Shown here in pieces: positions 1 to 10,529 of a stretch of DNA of 25,512 bases; within the stretch, counting starts at the first letter, position 1; every line of letters begins with the position of its first letter. The stretch is from Rhypophila decipiens. Lineage: Eukaryota > Ascomycota > Sordariomycetes > Sordariales > Naviculisporaceae. The DNA lies in NCBI GenBank assembly GCA_033297075.1, contig MU858343.1, positions 1 through 25,512 on the forward strand. The letters are read 5' to 3'. The position numbers and the translations under genes are program-made. The notes beneath the pieces are model-generated. The model ran no database searches. It had not been told where the DNA came from and saw only the letters and a program-made list of their open reading frames with translations.

Positions 1-73
1 TCTTAGGGGCAGTCCTCTGATCAAGGACTTGCTCCTTTTCCTAGCTTAGCGTAGCTTAAGACAATACAGCATC

Positions 74-1022
74 ATGTCTTCCACTTCGTTCCAAACTGTT
101 CCCCGGGCGGAATGGGCGCAGCTCTAGCAATAGCCTTCCATTGCCTGGGACACCACGTCTTTGCCACGGCACGCAATCCATCCAAGCTGGCGCCCCTCGC
201 TGAACAAGGCATCGAGACTGTACAACTAGACATCACCTCCTCATCGTCCATCACTGCCGCCGTGGGGTCTGTCTCTAGTTCCCTGGCGTCAACATCAGCA
301 CTAGGCTTAAACATGCCGCCGCATCATATAGCATGCCCCTCTCCGACGTCTCCATCCCCGACGCCAAGAACTTGCTCGAGACAAACCTATGGGGCCACCT
401 CGCCGTGACGCAGCCTTTCTTACCTCTCCTCCTCCGCTCCACCGCAACATCACCATCACCAGCATACCAAGGCCCAAGAGCGATGATCGTCAACCACACA
501 TCCGTAGGGTCACTGGCAGCTCTACCCTTCCAGGGAATTTACAACGCTTCCAAAGCAGCACTAGCCATGCTAAGCGAGACCATGCGTCTCGAGCTGGAAG
601 GCTGTTTTGCTGGACTGAGAGTGATTGACCTCAAGACTGTTGGCGTCAAAACAAACATCATCGAGAATAACAACATCAATTCTGCTTCTTCTCCAGGCGG
701 TGAGCATACGGATGATGTACTACCAGCGGAAACAATCTACGCACCGGCAAGGGAAATCGTGACGAGGGCAATGAGCCAGGTTGACCTGAAGGAAGGCATG
801 AAAGTCACGGCGGAGGAGTGGGCTGCCGAGGTGGTGCCACTCTTGTTGGGGAAGAATCCGCCTGGTGCGATTTGGAAGGGAGAGAGCGCATCCATGGCGA
901 GGTTGGCGGTGTCTTTGCCGAGATGGGGAAATCACGGGGGTGGCCTGTTTGAGGGCTTCTTGAAGAAGATGACTGGGCTGAGCGAGGTCGAGAGCGTTAT
1001 GAAAGAGTCTAGGGGTGCGTGA
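74..1022 (+). pseudogene. Short-chain dehydrogenase/reductase (AYR1-like) pseudogene
   Basis: The family comprises Rossmann-fold NAD(P)H oxidoreductases; the closest match by eye is the fungal 1-acyl-dihydroxyacetone-phosphate reductase type. Three reading frames must be joined. ATG at 74 starts MSSTSFQTV. The glycine-rich nucleotide-binding loop (CSPGGMGAALA, from 97) is in the next frame, and the LITG strand expected between them is absent, consistent with a deletion of about 16 bp at a GT microhomology. The frame changes again near 300-315, where the NNAG motif should be and only a remnant (KHAAASYS) remains. The rest (333-1022) is clean, with the catalytic Ser in NHTSVGSL and the Tyr/Lys pair in YNASK. 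The C-terminus looks complete. The nucleotide-binding half is ruined, so no working enzyme is expected. A sequencing error could explain one frame change but not the missing strand. Confidence 0.8.
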
Positions 1023-1499
1023 GATAAGATACGGTCCCTAGGTTTCTCAATGTATTTTTTCTTCTCGGCTATTTCGAGCGCCCGACCGAGCATTCCGCTG
1101 TATCAAAATTCCAACCATCTGTCAGCATAAATTTCTACGGGTAAGACAGTCAGTCGTTGACTTCTTTTTGTGTATAGCATTCCTCACATGCTTTTTTGGT
1201 GTAGAATAAGCTCCGAATCGGAAGCGCCCATCTTGCGGTAAACATTTAATCTGCGAGCCGAAAGTGCTTCGGGCCCACGGTCGACTTGTACTACGCAAGC
1301 GCTTAAGAAATGAGGCCGAGGCTGGAGGCCTCGCACTGTCCCCGGGTACAGCAATCCTTGGCCAGTTCTAGAAACGGTGACGTTGATCAGTAATTATCGC
1401 AAACTCCTTTGTGCTCTCCAATCCCCATGCTGACGGGAAATTTCGCTTACTTGTGCGATTCAGTGTTCATGACGCCAAACTGCTGCTCCCGACACGCCA
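1023..1499. other. Intergenic, nothing recognised
   Basis: No open frame with family resemblance, no tRNA-like element and no clear repeat was seen between the dehydrogenase stop and the tail of the receptor relic. Confidence 0.5.
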
Positions 1500-2860
1500 A
1501 CTAACTCACGAGAACATCAGAGGCCTCCTCGAGCTGGCCAAAATTACTCAGCGCTCTCCCCTTCTTCATCTGGGCCCAGTCGGCGTACTCTGGCTCGGCC
1601 TCGCAAATCGGCTCGTCGTACATTGCCCGCCGTGTTGCGACTCGGCCAGTTCGCTGTGTCCCTGTGCAAGTCGCCTTCCATTCGGATCCAGCCTTTCGAA
1701 TATGGGATATCTTGGCTCGGCGGTGTGTCAGCGGTGGATTCAGTCTCGTTGGTGACGACTGCGATGTGGCCAAGACAGCCGTGATCATCGCCTGCTGTCA
1801 TGGCGCATTCTTTCGGGGGCGAGATCGCATATTTCCTCGGCCGCCTTGAGTACGTTCAGACTCTCGTCGAAGATTGCCTCTTTCGATGTCGTACCTGCTT
1901 TTGATCAAGGTCAGCTTAACTTGCTCTCAAAAGTATATCCTGGGAGTAGATCTTGTTAAAGGGTTGGAAAGTACTGAGCATCCCAAGTCCATGAAGAGGA
2001 AAGCCAGGTTCAGCCATGCCTGGTGAACCCTGCGAAGAGTTTCGATTTTCTGAGAGAGAAAATCTAAGTGGCCAATATGTGGTACCGATGACTCACAGAT
2101 GCGCCAGCGGGCTGTGCTGTGGTTGAACTCCCCGAATGGCCAGCCAGGCCGAACAAAGCGAACCAACCGGGCTCTCAAACGTCGCGTTCCGGATTTTTGG
2201 CTCCATCTTCAAACGCGCCGCGTCCTGGATGATTCGGTGGATGATCAGCTCCCCTCTGTCGATAGTCCGTTGTACCAGAGACGACTTGAACAGTACGGTC
2301 CGCGCGTCAACGAAATCCTTGGTCGTGTTTGGGTAACCTGCCGGAACTGTGTGCCCCTCCGCAGCTAGTTTGCTCATCGGGATGACAAGACTGTTGGAGA
2401 TTGGATCCAGGTCAAGGAATGCTATGACATTTATACTAGCAGCTCACTGCAGGCTCATCACCTGTAGATCCAAGTCTTCCAATGCCGAGGTCGTCGACAG
2501 AGTCTTGGATTCAATAGTGCCGATTTCGGACTGGGAAAAGTCCAACCGCAGAGATTCGTGAATCTCGAATTCCAAGAAGTCTCCAAAGGAAATGACGCGA
2601 CGTTTGATTGTCACTGCGATCTGAAAAAATGGCCAAGGGCAGGCCACTGTATGTCTTGGTGCAATCTCCCTCAACAGTGGGATGTCAGCTGGGCTCGTGA
2701 GTCAGTGAGCTGGCGGGGTAATTTTCCTGATTCAGCTGCCGAGAGAGGCTGTAGATCGAGGCCTTTGGTGACGGGAACATGAGTTCTTGTCTTGGCTAAT
2801 GGATCACGGCTCTTAACAAGTATCGACCCATTGTCTGCAACCCAACACGCCGGCCCGGGT
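1500..2860 (-). pseudogene. NLR-like receptor relic (NB-ARC + TPR)
   Basis: Read on the minus strand, short pieces in all three frames line up in the order of a fungal NB-ARC/TPR STAND receptor. They are: an RNBS-B-like piece GSILVKSRDPLAKT (about 2830-2790), GLDLQPLSAAESGKL (about 2765-2720), PLLREIA and QIAVTIKRR (2680-2600), FGDFLEFE, ALEDLDLQ (about 2475), AFLDLDPISNSLVIPMSK (about 2430-2375), the winged-helix part ARTVLFKSSLVQR and GELIIHRIIQDAARLKM (2310-2200), WPFGEFNHSTARW (about 2145), and TPR-like helices such as DESLNVLKAAEEICDL (about 1870-1820) and YADWAQMKKGRALSNFGQ (about 1590-1535). One frame change near 2150 looks like a tandem duplication of CTGG. The P-loop end and effector domain are not visible. 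Such proteins act in fungal non-self recognition and programmed cell death; here the gene is clearly dead. Domain order is strong evidence; exact ends are approximate. Confidence 0.75.
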
Positions 2861-2914
2861 CAACTCTCCCTTTCATTATCGCCAACTTTACCCATCTTCA
2901 TCAAGACCTCATCG

Positions 2915-2932
2915 CCCCCCCCCCCCCCCCCC
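2915..2932. repeat. Poly-C tract (18 C)
   Basis: An uninterrupted run of 18 cytosines lies between the receptor relic and the peptidase-like pseudogene. Run length may be inaccurate in the assembly. Confidence 0.9.
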
Positions 2933-2989
2933 AAACACAGCCGTACAGTCGCTCAACATTTGGACAAGCCCTCAACAGGCATAACGGAA

Positions 2990-3451
2990 ATGGCTGCAGC
3001 GGAGCTGACAGAACTCAATGTTGTCGTGACGGGCTTCTCTGTAGGTCAGTTCCTCACCACCATCATCACCAAAACTGACCATGAGTTTCAATCAGTCATG
3101 GAGATCCTACGCCCCCCTCCCCAACATTTCCATCAACACGTCCTGGCAGATCGCCAGCTCGCTGCCCCGCGTCATCTTTCGGCACGACTCGGACAAGCCC
3201 AACATCCGCATCGTCACCTACCCAACGCCGATCAAGACCTCGTGGCAGACGGCGCGGGAAACAGTCCCGGTCCTCTGGGCGGGCAAAAAGGCCGACTACG
3301 GCATCTACGTCGTCCCCGATCCCCCCCGACATTCACCATCGACGCCATGGTCCACCTCGGCATGGACGACGAGGCCGACCCGCCGGCTATTGAGGCCATT
3401 GCGGATCACCTACCAGCGGCGAGCCAGGCGGGTGCTAAGGTCCGATTATAG
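2990..3451 (+). pseudogene. Pyroglutamyl-peptidase I-like (C15) remnant
   Basis: Starting at the ATG at 2990, exon 1 gives MAAAELTELNVVVTGFS. A 55-nt GT-AG intron (3041-3095; donor GTAGGT, branch-like CTGAC, acceptor ATCAG) joins in frame to SWRSYAPLPNISINTSWQI. The pattern VTGF...N.SW.IASSLP, then IRIVTYPTPIK and VPVLWAGKKADY, resembles the N-terminal half of fungal pyroglutamyl peptidases, which remove N-terminal pyroglutamate. The frame shifts at a C7 run near 3321-3327; the other frame continues FTIDAMVHLGM, like the family's VHxGM strand, then stops at 3451. Catalytic Glu/Cys/His blocks are absent, so the gene is truncated to about 135 of the usual 220-300 residues. The family call rests on short motifs. 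Confidence 0.5.
3041..3095 (+). other. Intron of peptidase-like pseudogene
   Basis: GTAGGT donor, AAACTGACC branch region, CAG acceptor, 55 nt. Splicing restores a continuous family-like reading frame, which supports the intron. Confidence 0.55.
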
Positions 3452-3496
3452 GATGCTATCTTCTTGTGGGTGGTATTCCCGAGGACGATGTTTTTC

Positions 3497-3588
3497 TCAA
3501 TTTTCTTTTTCTTTTTCTTTTTCTTTTTCTTTTTCTTTTTCTTTTTCTTTTTCTTTTTCTTTTTCTTTTTCTTTTTCTTTTTCTTTAG
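3497..3588 (+). repeat. (CTTTTT)n microsatellite
   Basis: About 15 near-perfect copies of a 6-bp pyrimidine unit follow the peptidase remnant. The strand is almost purely pyrimidine. Confidence 0.95.
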
Positions 3589-3599
3589 TTTAGGAATTC

Positions 3600-5290
3600 A
3601 TCCTTCTGCTTCAGCAAAGTAATAATCCAAGACGACGACAACGTCACTTTACCCCAGTTCGTTTAAGCTCGCCTCCCTCAACCTGCCTTCGTTTGCCTTT
3701 TTTGCGGTTACTAGAGGATAGTGGAATCTGGGGCCGCCGTGTAGATAGATGGGTGACAGATGGCAGTGACACTGTACCACGGTAACAGTGCGGCACCATG
3801 TCCCTCACCTCTTCCTCTTTCCTATGAATGGTTCACTGTGGTAACTGTGGGATGGTCCTCCAGAGACTTTGTCGAAATTGCTTATCCATGTCGTGCAAGA
3901 CACGTCTTTTTGTCTAATACGTGGCTCAATATTATCTTTTCCGAATGTCCAAAGGTTCATGAACATCGATGGCACGTATGTTTGACACACATGTCTGGTC
4001 TCTCATCCTAGTGCAGGCAATGAACTCAAGCTAGACCGCGACCCGGTAAGAGATGGTCCATCGTTGATTTCTGGACGGAGAATTTGTGCAAAAAAAGAAA
4101 CGATCAGACGCAACACGATAGATAGACTATGATCTTTCTGGTCCGGGCAGCATATTGCACGGTAATGGAGGCTTGCACGAGCCTAGATACAGGATCAAGC
4201 TTTTTCCGTAAAAGTGAGAGACTGCACCCTCTAACACAGAATTCCCATAATGGTTTCGAAACCGCGCCTGAACGATTTTAAACATCTTGGTTTCGCTAAT
4301 TCTAAAAGCAAGACGCCAAGACGAGTACCACCAAGAATGCCGCCCCTTTGTTTGTAGTTCTGTCCCTTTACGGCCCGTGAACCGTCACAGAGGTTAAAGA
4401 TAGAATCCGGGTATGTTGTTAGCTGCTCAAATGATGCCGTCATGCAGCTTTGGGGTTTGGAGGGAGATGGGAGGCACTCAGACTCTCATCGTCGGAATGT
4501 ACTTTATAGCCGCCGAGCACAAGACGGAAAATCTTTGTGGACAAAGCATGCTAGATGCCCTTGGCAGACTTGGAAGGCCTGATTAGACAACAAGGTGAGG
4601 GCTCAAGTCACCCGCATTGTCGACATCGTGGAGAGAAGTACCAACTCTGTCCACGAGAAAGGAGATCGCGTAGGCGCATTGCCTATCAAGTCTTGACAAC
4701 TCAAACTCGGCTTTAAGCTACCACTTTGTGACTCTTACCTGACCTAATCTGGACCTGCAAGACTTCAAACATGAAACAGGCCTTTGTCTTCACAATTAGA
4801 TGTCGAAATCACGCACATTTAAGCCCACTTGTTGTCGATTGCTCCTTGCGGTAACAAGAGAATACATCAACAAAGAAGCTTTGCCAGGGAATACTGATTA
4901 TGTGCCCAATGGAGTAAGGACCAATCCGTCGACTTTGTATCGGACAAAGAAGCGCTTTAGTGATCGTCAGGTACTCCCGCAACGGGTATGTCGCTGGCCA
5001 TTGTCCGACCGGGAGATGACAGCATCGTCTCATTGTCCGACGCGAAATCTGTTATCAGGTACACAACGGAGATAGGAGTGTTGAGTGTACACACGGTCAC
5101 AGTCCAGGTCATCTTCAAAAGTTCTCGAAACCGACCTTTGTCAGTGTAGTGTTTATTGCCCTCTTCATTCTTGTCCGGGCTCGTTTCCTTGCCCTCCTTT
5201 TGATGTGTCTTTCTCAAAATCGAGCCAAAGTTGATGAGTCTCTCGATATTTGTCCACTTACACAAACATACAATCGTTTCCACCAGATCA
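3600..5290. other. Gene desert
   Basis: About 1.7 kb without a recognisable gene. Open frames are short (under about 110 codons), lack family motifs and disagree between strands. No transposon ends or tRNA arms were recognised. The last few hundred bases may include the old promoter of the ferric reductase gene, but no clear TATA box was found. Confidence 0.5.
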
Positions 5291-5293
5291 GCA

Positions 5294-6930
5294 ATGGAGC
5301 TAAGGTTTTATTACTCCCATTCGGGAACATCTTTTCTGCTAACACGATTCATCATATTGACTCTCCTCTGCAAGACTCTCCTCGCCGCGGACGTCTACAG
5401 CGTACAGTACAATGGCGATACACCCCAAACCGCATCACCAGTGCCTCCCAGGCCCCGGGCAGGCCCAAGCAATGCCACAATCTTCAGTATTGTTCTAGTC
5501 CTCACCTTGATACTACTCCCAATTCTCCTATCAATCTTGCCCAAGTTTCTGTCCAGCAGTTCCGGCATCCTCCAAGTTCCAGAGTCGACAATCAATGACA
5601 CATGTCGCAAGTTCTCTTGCCTCAAAAACCAACTCCTTACGCCGCTCCCGCCCACCAATCTCTTACCCAGACGATTCACCACAGCAATCGGAAATCCCCC
5701 AACAAAAGGAATAACGCTCTACCTGATCCTCGTAGCCGCCCTCACCCTCGTCCTCACCTTGATCAAACCAGGGTACAAAACACCATCCATATCATCCCCA
5801 GCTCTCGCAACAAATCCGATTCTGACCTATACATTCCAACGAACCGGCACATATGCGTTCGCTCTCTTGCCCGTGGTCATCCTTTTCTCGTCACGGAACA
5901 ACCTCCTACTCTTACTTGCCGCTCGACTACCCTTTGCTCAACCCGTCTCTCACAGCACGTACCTGCTCCTCCACCGCTGGATCGGGCGACTTTTCGCAGT
6001 ACTAGCCATAATCCACTCAATCCTCGCGATACCGTTATACCTGTCCAAGTTGCCCTCCATATCACACCAAAGATTCTGGATCTGGGGTTCGGTAGCGACT
6101 GTTTCTTCGGCTTTACTCGTCGTCTTGGGAGTGGTGTACTTCCGCCGACGATTTTACGAGCCGTTTCTACTGGGGCACATCCTGCTGAGCATCATCGTCC
6201 TGGTAGGATGCTGGTATCACGTCCAGGACTTAATGCCAAGCGGGATTGCGACCTGCGCAGGGTGGGTTATAGCTGCTGTTGCGGTTTGGGGATTTGATCG
6301 GCTGGTTAGGACCGCCCGCGTGGTGAGGAATGGAGTTCATAGGGCAAAGGTTTCCGAGTTGGGTGAGAATGGCGAGTATGCGAGGGTTGATATCCCGCTT
6401 GATCTACAAGTTACTCGCGCCAAATGGGGCGGTAAAAGAATGACGAGTCACTCGAGGCCGGGGCTGCATGTTTATGCGCAGTTTCCTAACTTGGATGGCT
6501 GGAAGAGGCCCTGGGAGAATCACCCCTTCTCGGTCGTGCCTACGGGCTTACTACTGTCAAGGTCTGAGAAAGAAGGTGACAGTGAACCTAGTGGAAGTAG
6601 CAGTCCCACGGATGGTGGCTCAATCTTGGTCAAAGGGCCAGATGGAGATGCGGAGAAGGGGGTACGGGTGGCTGGGCGGGCAGTTAAGGAATCGGAATCA
6701 GGCTCGGGGGTAACGCTCAGAGGTAGTCTTCAAACGTGTGGAGAGACTGGTCGGGCTCGAGGAGATAGATGTATCAGTCGAAACCTGACTGAACGGACGG
6801 TGCGGTGGTGGGATGCGGGAACTGAGCGGCCATCCGCGGGTGCTGTTCCATGTCGATGTCATGGTAGCGAATGTGCGAGTAGCGCACTGCTGGGCGCTCA
6901 AGAGTGAATTTGTCTGGGACATGAAATTCG
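5294..6930 (+). pseudogene. Ferric reductase (FRE-type) pseudogene lacking NADPH lobe
   Basis: FRE enzymes are plasma-membrane flavocytochromes that pass electrons from NADPH via FAD and two haems to extracellular Fe(III) or Cu(II). From the ATG at 5294 (MELRFYY) there is a signal-like segment ending near LLAADVYS, a first membrane helix, then a ferric-reductase transmembrane core. Both bis-haem pairs are present with canonical H-x13-H spacing: H227/H241 (LLLHRWIGRLFAVLAIIHS) and H295/H309 (LLGHILLSIIVLVGCWYH). The FAD motif HPFS starts at H410. After residue ~470 the frame becomes unrelated and stops at 6905-6907. In another frame, ERLVGLEEIDVSVET (about 6740-6785), then a stop, then ELSGHPRVLFHV (6816 on) and MVANVR resemble the C-terminal end of the NADPH-binding domain with its CGP block lost. 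This suggests an internal deletion near 6710-6730 plus later decay. Confidence 0.8.
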
Positions 6931-7041
6931 AGTCTGCCACTGGTTTTCTGGTTATAGTATTTCACATCAAATCAGCCCAAAATCATGACTTCATTTCAAT
7001 CTGTCAGGCAGGGCTTGCTTTTCCTCGCTCTCTTGTGCATA

Positions 7042-7281
7042 TTAGACGCCAATGCGACAGCTTACATTTAATCGAAGACGTCCGCCGAGTTTCCTCCACT
7101 CGCCAATCTCGAGCAGTCGGGCCAGAGCAGCGTGAATCTTGTCGCAGTCCAGTACCTCGTTGAAGCGGAACGGGCAGCCCATAATAATCGTGCGGACCGT
7201 CTGCGTGTCGTCAAGGCCACCGCAGGGTATTACATCGTCTGTGGCCACATGGGGAATAGGAATGCGCCTTGGTTTGAACAT
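7042..7281 (-). pseudogene. N-terminal fragment of a fungal transferase-family acyltransferase
   Basis: From the ATG at 7281 (MFKPRRIPIPH) the minus strand reads LDDTQTVRTIIMGCPFRF, then DKIHAALARLLEIGEWRKL and GGRLRLN, before a stop at 7042. This resembles the opening of fungal members of the transferase family (BAHD/trichothecene-acetyltransferase-like), where LH.SL..LLEIGDWRKLGGRLR precedes the first catalytic region. Only about 75 of some 450-500 residues remain; the HxxxD catalytic motif and everything after it are missing. It abuts the broken end of the ferric reductase, so one rearrangement may have truncated both. Family call by motif memory only. Confidence 0.6.
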
Positions 7282-8055
7282 GGTAGTTGAGTATTGCAAA
7301 ACGCTAGTTGGTAATCGTATGTTTGGTATAGTGTCAAGGGGAGGATGCCAGGGCAGAACTAGGGCCAGATACGTGTATGTACTTGGAGGTGACCCGACCA
7401 ACGCGACATGACTTGGCCAGACCAGACCCAAGAATTGAAGTCGACTTTGGATGGAAAAGAAAATCCAGATCATAGCGGGTCTGGTTGGGCCAAGTCTTTG
7501 GGATTGGTCGACTCACCGACATTCCGGCCAGATACCTATGATGCTATCTTATTCATTTCCAGAGCGACTGGTCCCCTGTCTCTTACTACCATGTACCGTA
7601 TCTACACGCTGCAGTGCTGATACACCGGATGTATTGCAAAGGCTAATGGTCGTTTATACGTATTCTTGAAACTCCCAGGACCCTGCTACCGATATAGAGT
7701 GCTTCTATCCTCCGAATATATTCTCAAGGTCTCGATCCCGAATTTGCTCATGCCTCATGGATGATGGATTCAAATTCAGCACAAACATGGACCCCAAACG
7801 TCCTCATTAAAGGACGTAAGTTGCGCGCTGGTCAACAAACTCAGATCTGATATCTGGTCACTCGATATTATTTTCTATAATGTCAGCACCTATTGGTAAA
7901 ACTAGTAGAGTAGACGATCTTGAATATAGAGATCACAACTTCCTATAGCTATAGGTATATAGTAACTAGTTAATCCGTTATATTTTATAATATCTAATGC
8001 AATAAAAAGTAGCTATTCTAATAAGGGCTAGAAATTAGAGTTTTCTATGTAGTAA
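7282..8055. other. Intergenic; AT-rich strip next to LTR
   Basis: No gene is recognised. From about 7860 to 8055 the sequence becomes very AT-rich and full of TA steps, the look of an old transposon remnant mutated by repeat-induced point mutation (RIP), though that is inference. It ends at the Copia LTR terminus, and AGTAA (8051-8055) is a possible target-site duplication half. Confidence 0.5.
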
Positions 8056-8270
8056 TGTCAGAAGTGCTGCACGCTGGATTCTTTCAATTTTATTGGGAGT
8101 CTTTAACTGTGTCCTTCTGTTTTCCTTCCGCTCTCTGGCAAAGCCAGAGAGCCTTCTTTATAGCTATGATGGTTGCAAGCCGCGCACGTCTGTGGCAACT
8201 AGTTACAAATCCATGATTCTGACCATTGCTCGAACCTTCTTTCCTGACAGGCACCCCTCTCCATCTGACA
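8056..8270 (-). mobile_element. Copia 3' LTR, 215 bp
   Basis: Read on the minus strand it begins TGTCAGATGG (8270) and ends CTTCTGACA (8056), giving TG...CA ends within a 7-bp inverted repeat TGTCAGA/TCTGACA. A purine-rich tract lies just upstream (8283-8271), as expected before a 3' LTR, and the RNase H end of a Copia pol lies just beyond it. The first 95 bases are identical to 25418-25512, which independently fixes this terminus. Confidence 0.85.
8130..8152. repeat. Perfect hairpin within the LTR
   Basis: Two 10-bp arms, GCTCTCTGGC and GCCAGAGAGC, surround an AAA loop. A near copy occurs in the solo LTR at about 12185-12208, so the structure is conserved between two diverged LTRs. Confidence 0.85.
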
Positions 8271-8283
8271 CACCCCCTCAGAG
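8271..8283 (-). other. Polypurine tract
   Basis: On the minus strand CTCTGAGGGGGTG lies directly against the LTR start and probably primed plus-strand DNA synthesis. Confidence 0.65.
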
Positions 8284-8317
8284 CCAATAGTGTTTGGATC
8301 TGGACTATACCATTATT

Positions 8318-10529
8318 TTATGCCGTGGATAATCCTTTTGCTGGCTCCATAACCCCTACTTGCTGGAGGAACCGTTGATGGAGTGGAAAGTTCAGGGCCT
8401 TAGTCAAGCCATCGGCACTCATGCTGCTTGAGGATGTGTATTCGATATTGATCTTTCCGTGAATCGCTTCCTGGCCAAGCCAGTGGTTGTGAATGTCCAC
8501 ATGCAGGAGCTTGGTCTGTAGAGTGGCTATCTCAGCCGTTACCAGCCGAATGGTTTGCTTGTTGTCACACTGGATTGTGATGTGGTGATCGTCCAGTTGA
8601 ATAGTTAATTCGGCCAGTAGTCGGCTGATAAAGAGTCCCTCTTTCGTGGCTTGTGCCAGGGCGAGAAGCTCGGCTTCCGTGGTAGAAGTAGTGACGGTAT
8701 CTTGTTTATTTGCTCTCCAGCCGACTAGGCCACCAAAGAGCTTCATGGTGTAGGCCTGTGAGCTTTTTCGATCGATGGAATTATCAGCAAAAGAGGCATC
8801 ACTAGCCACAATGAAGTCGTCTTCACCCCCTAACCGTAAGGCCAGCTTTCGGGTGTTGTGAAGGTACTGGAGCACTTGATCGGCTGCTTTGTGGTGTTCT
8901 GGGCCAGGATTGGTGTTGAATCCTACTAGCCGTGAGGCTGCGAAGGCAGCGTCTGGCCTTGTGATCACCGCCGCGTATAGAATCGATCCAGTCTTTCGCT
9001 GGTAAGCCGTGACTGACTGAGACTCGGCCTTGCCATTGAACGGCAACAATTCTGTTGTAGCCATTGGAGTCTTGGCTTTCGTGGTCGCCTGTGTGGTGGC
9101 CAGTGTGACAATCTTGTCAAAATAGGCCGTCTGGGAAAGCCAAATTAGGCCTTTGGTTCTATCTCTCAGAACCTCAATACCCAGAAACCACTGTAGGTTA
9201 TTTCCACCTGTCAGTTGGTATTTTTGTTGTAGTTCCAATGCTAGTGTCTGGGCCGTAGCCGTATCTTCTTTGCGGTAGCCAAACACAATGTCGTCGACGT
9301 AGAAGAAAGCAAGAATGCCGTTTCTAATCAGAATACAGGGCTCGTGTGGAATAATCTGGAAACCCAGGGTTTGTAGGGCCTCTTTCACTCTCATCCGACC
9401 ATGCTCCCTTTCGACAAAGCCGTCAGGGGCTAGTTCGGGGAATACATACCAGCATTTTTTCAGATGGTGGAACTGGCCGCAGCAGGGGCATGTGGTAGTG
9501 GCTGTGCCGGGTGCCTTCTTTGGCCCGTTCTTCGGCCGTTTGCCCTCTGGAGGGTTGACTGGGTCAGAAGATCTTTGCTTCTTTCTTTTGCCATATCCAT
9601 CTCCAGAGCCAGATCCGCGCTGTCTTTTCCGGCCATTATTTTGTTCCCCCCCATCGCTACCGGGTTCGACTTCGCTATCAGGAGCGTCCTCCCAATAGGC
9701 ATCTTTGGCTTCTTTGCCTGCAAAAGAGGGGCCAAACGAGCCTTTTGCTATCCGGCTGCCAACCGGTATGCGGGCTTTCGTCGATTGCCACACCTCTTCC
9801 CGAAAGTCGTTGGCCACCGCACGGTAGTTTAGGGTTAACTGTGCTGATTTTGAGAGTTTGTAGGATGTAACCCAGTGACCAAGGATTGGCTTCACTGCAT
9901 CCAAGAAATCAGAAAGCCACGTTTTTGTGTTCAGGGCTTCTGGGACCCCTTTTCGCTGTGCCGTAGCAATAGCTTGCTCCCAGGATTCGGACCATTTGAT
10001 CAGATTCTTAGGAGCTCGAAGTAGTGGTGTTGTAGCCATACGGTAGGCCTCTCGAGCGTTGTGAAGAGCCTCGCCGTCACTGATTCCAGCTTGTAATTTC
10101 AAAGTTTTATACCAGTGAGAGACTGGCTGGATCGGATCACAGGAGGTGTGGGCTAGTGGTTTTCAGAATCCATTGCTTCAGTCGTTCAACCCTTTCGGTC
10201 TGTTGGATGTAGTCCTTTTTGTTTGCTTGGTAAACCGTCCAGGTCATCTGAAAGGTGCGGAAGCCATCGGCTGTCAAATCCGCAATGGTGATCGGAAGAC
10301 TGGTTTGTGAATTGGGAGGACCAGGGTCGTTGTCGCCATTCATGGATTCCGTACTGCCTCTGGCCGTAATGGTTGGCTGGTTTGGGGTCTTATGCTTGTG
10401 GTCCGCAAGGTTCGGAGCCGTAGGGTCTTCGAGAAAGGGGTTCACTCCCTGGATCTGACTCCAGACCCCTCCAGCTACAGCTTGAGCTTGGAATTGCAGG
10501 TCCCACGACTCCCAGTCATCGGAAATGCA
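8318..10529 (-). pseudogene. Copia gag-pol, internally deleted (gag fused to RT end/RNase H)
   Basis: Gag begins by about 10529 (DDWESWDLQFQAQAV, then PFLEDP), continues with ITIADLTADGF and ERVERLKQWILKTTSPH, and changes frame near 10140-10165. The next frame (to 8318, about 594 codons) holds the rest of gag, a basic stretch and a zinc knuckle (CPCCGQFHHLKKC, about 9490-9450). It then passes without a stop straight into the end of reverse transcriptase: RVKEALQTLGF near 9390, the YVDD catalytic box, and the GNNLQWFLGIEV region. RNase H follows with its acidic residues in VASDASFADN, TTEAELLAL and IQCDNKQ. Protease, integrase and the first part of RT are missing, so this is a non-autonomous deletion derivative whose frame survived the deletion. 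No matching 5' LTR was found upstream. Confidence 0.88.

Noticed and set aside
5395..5682. Minus-strand frame within the ferric reductase gene
   Set aside because: The plus strand has membrane helices and downstream haem motifs; the minus frame is a shadow.
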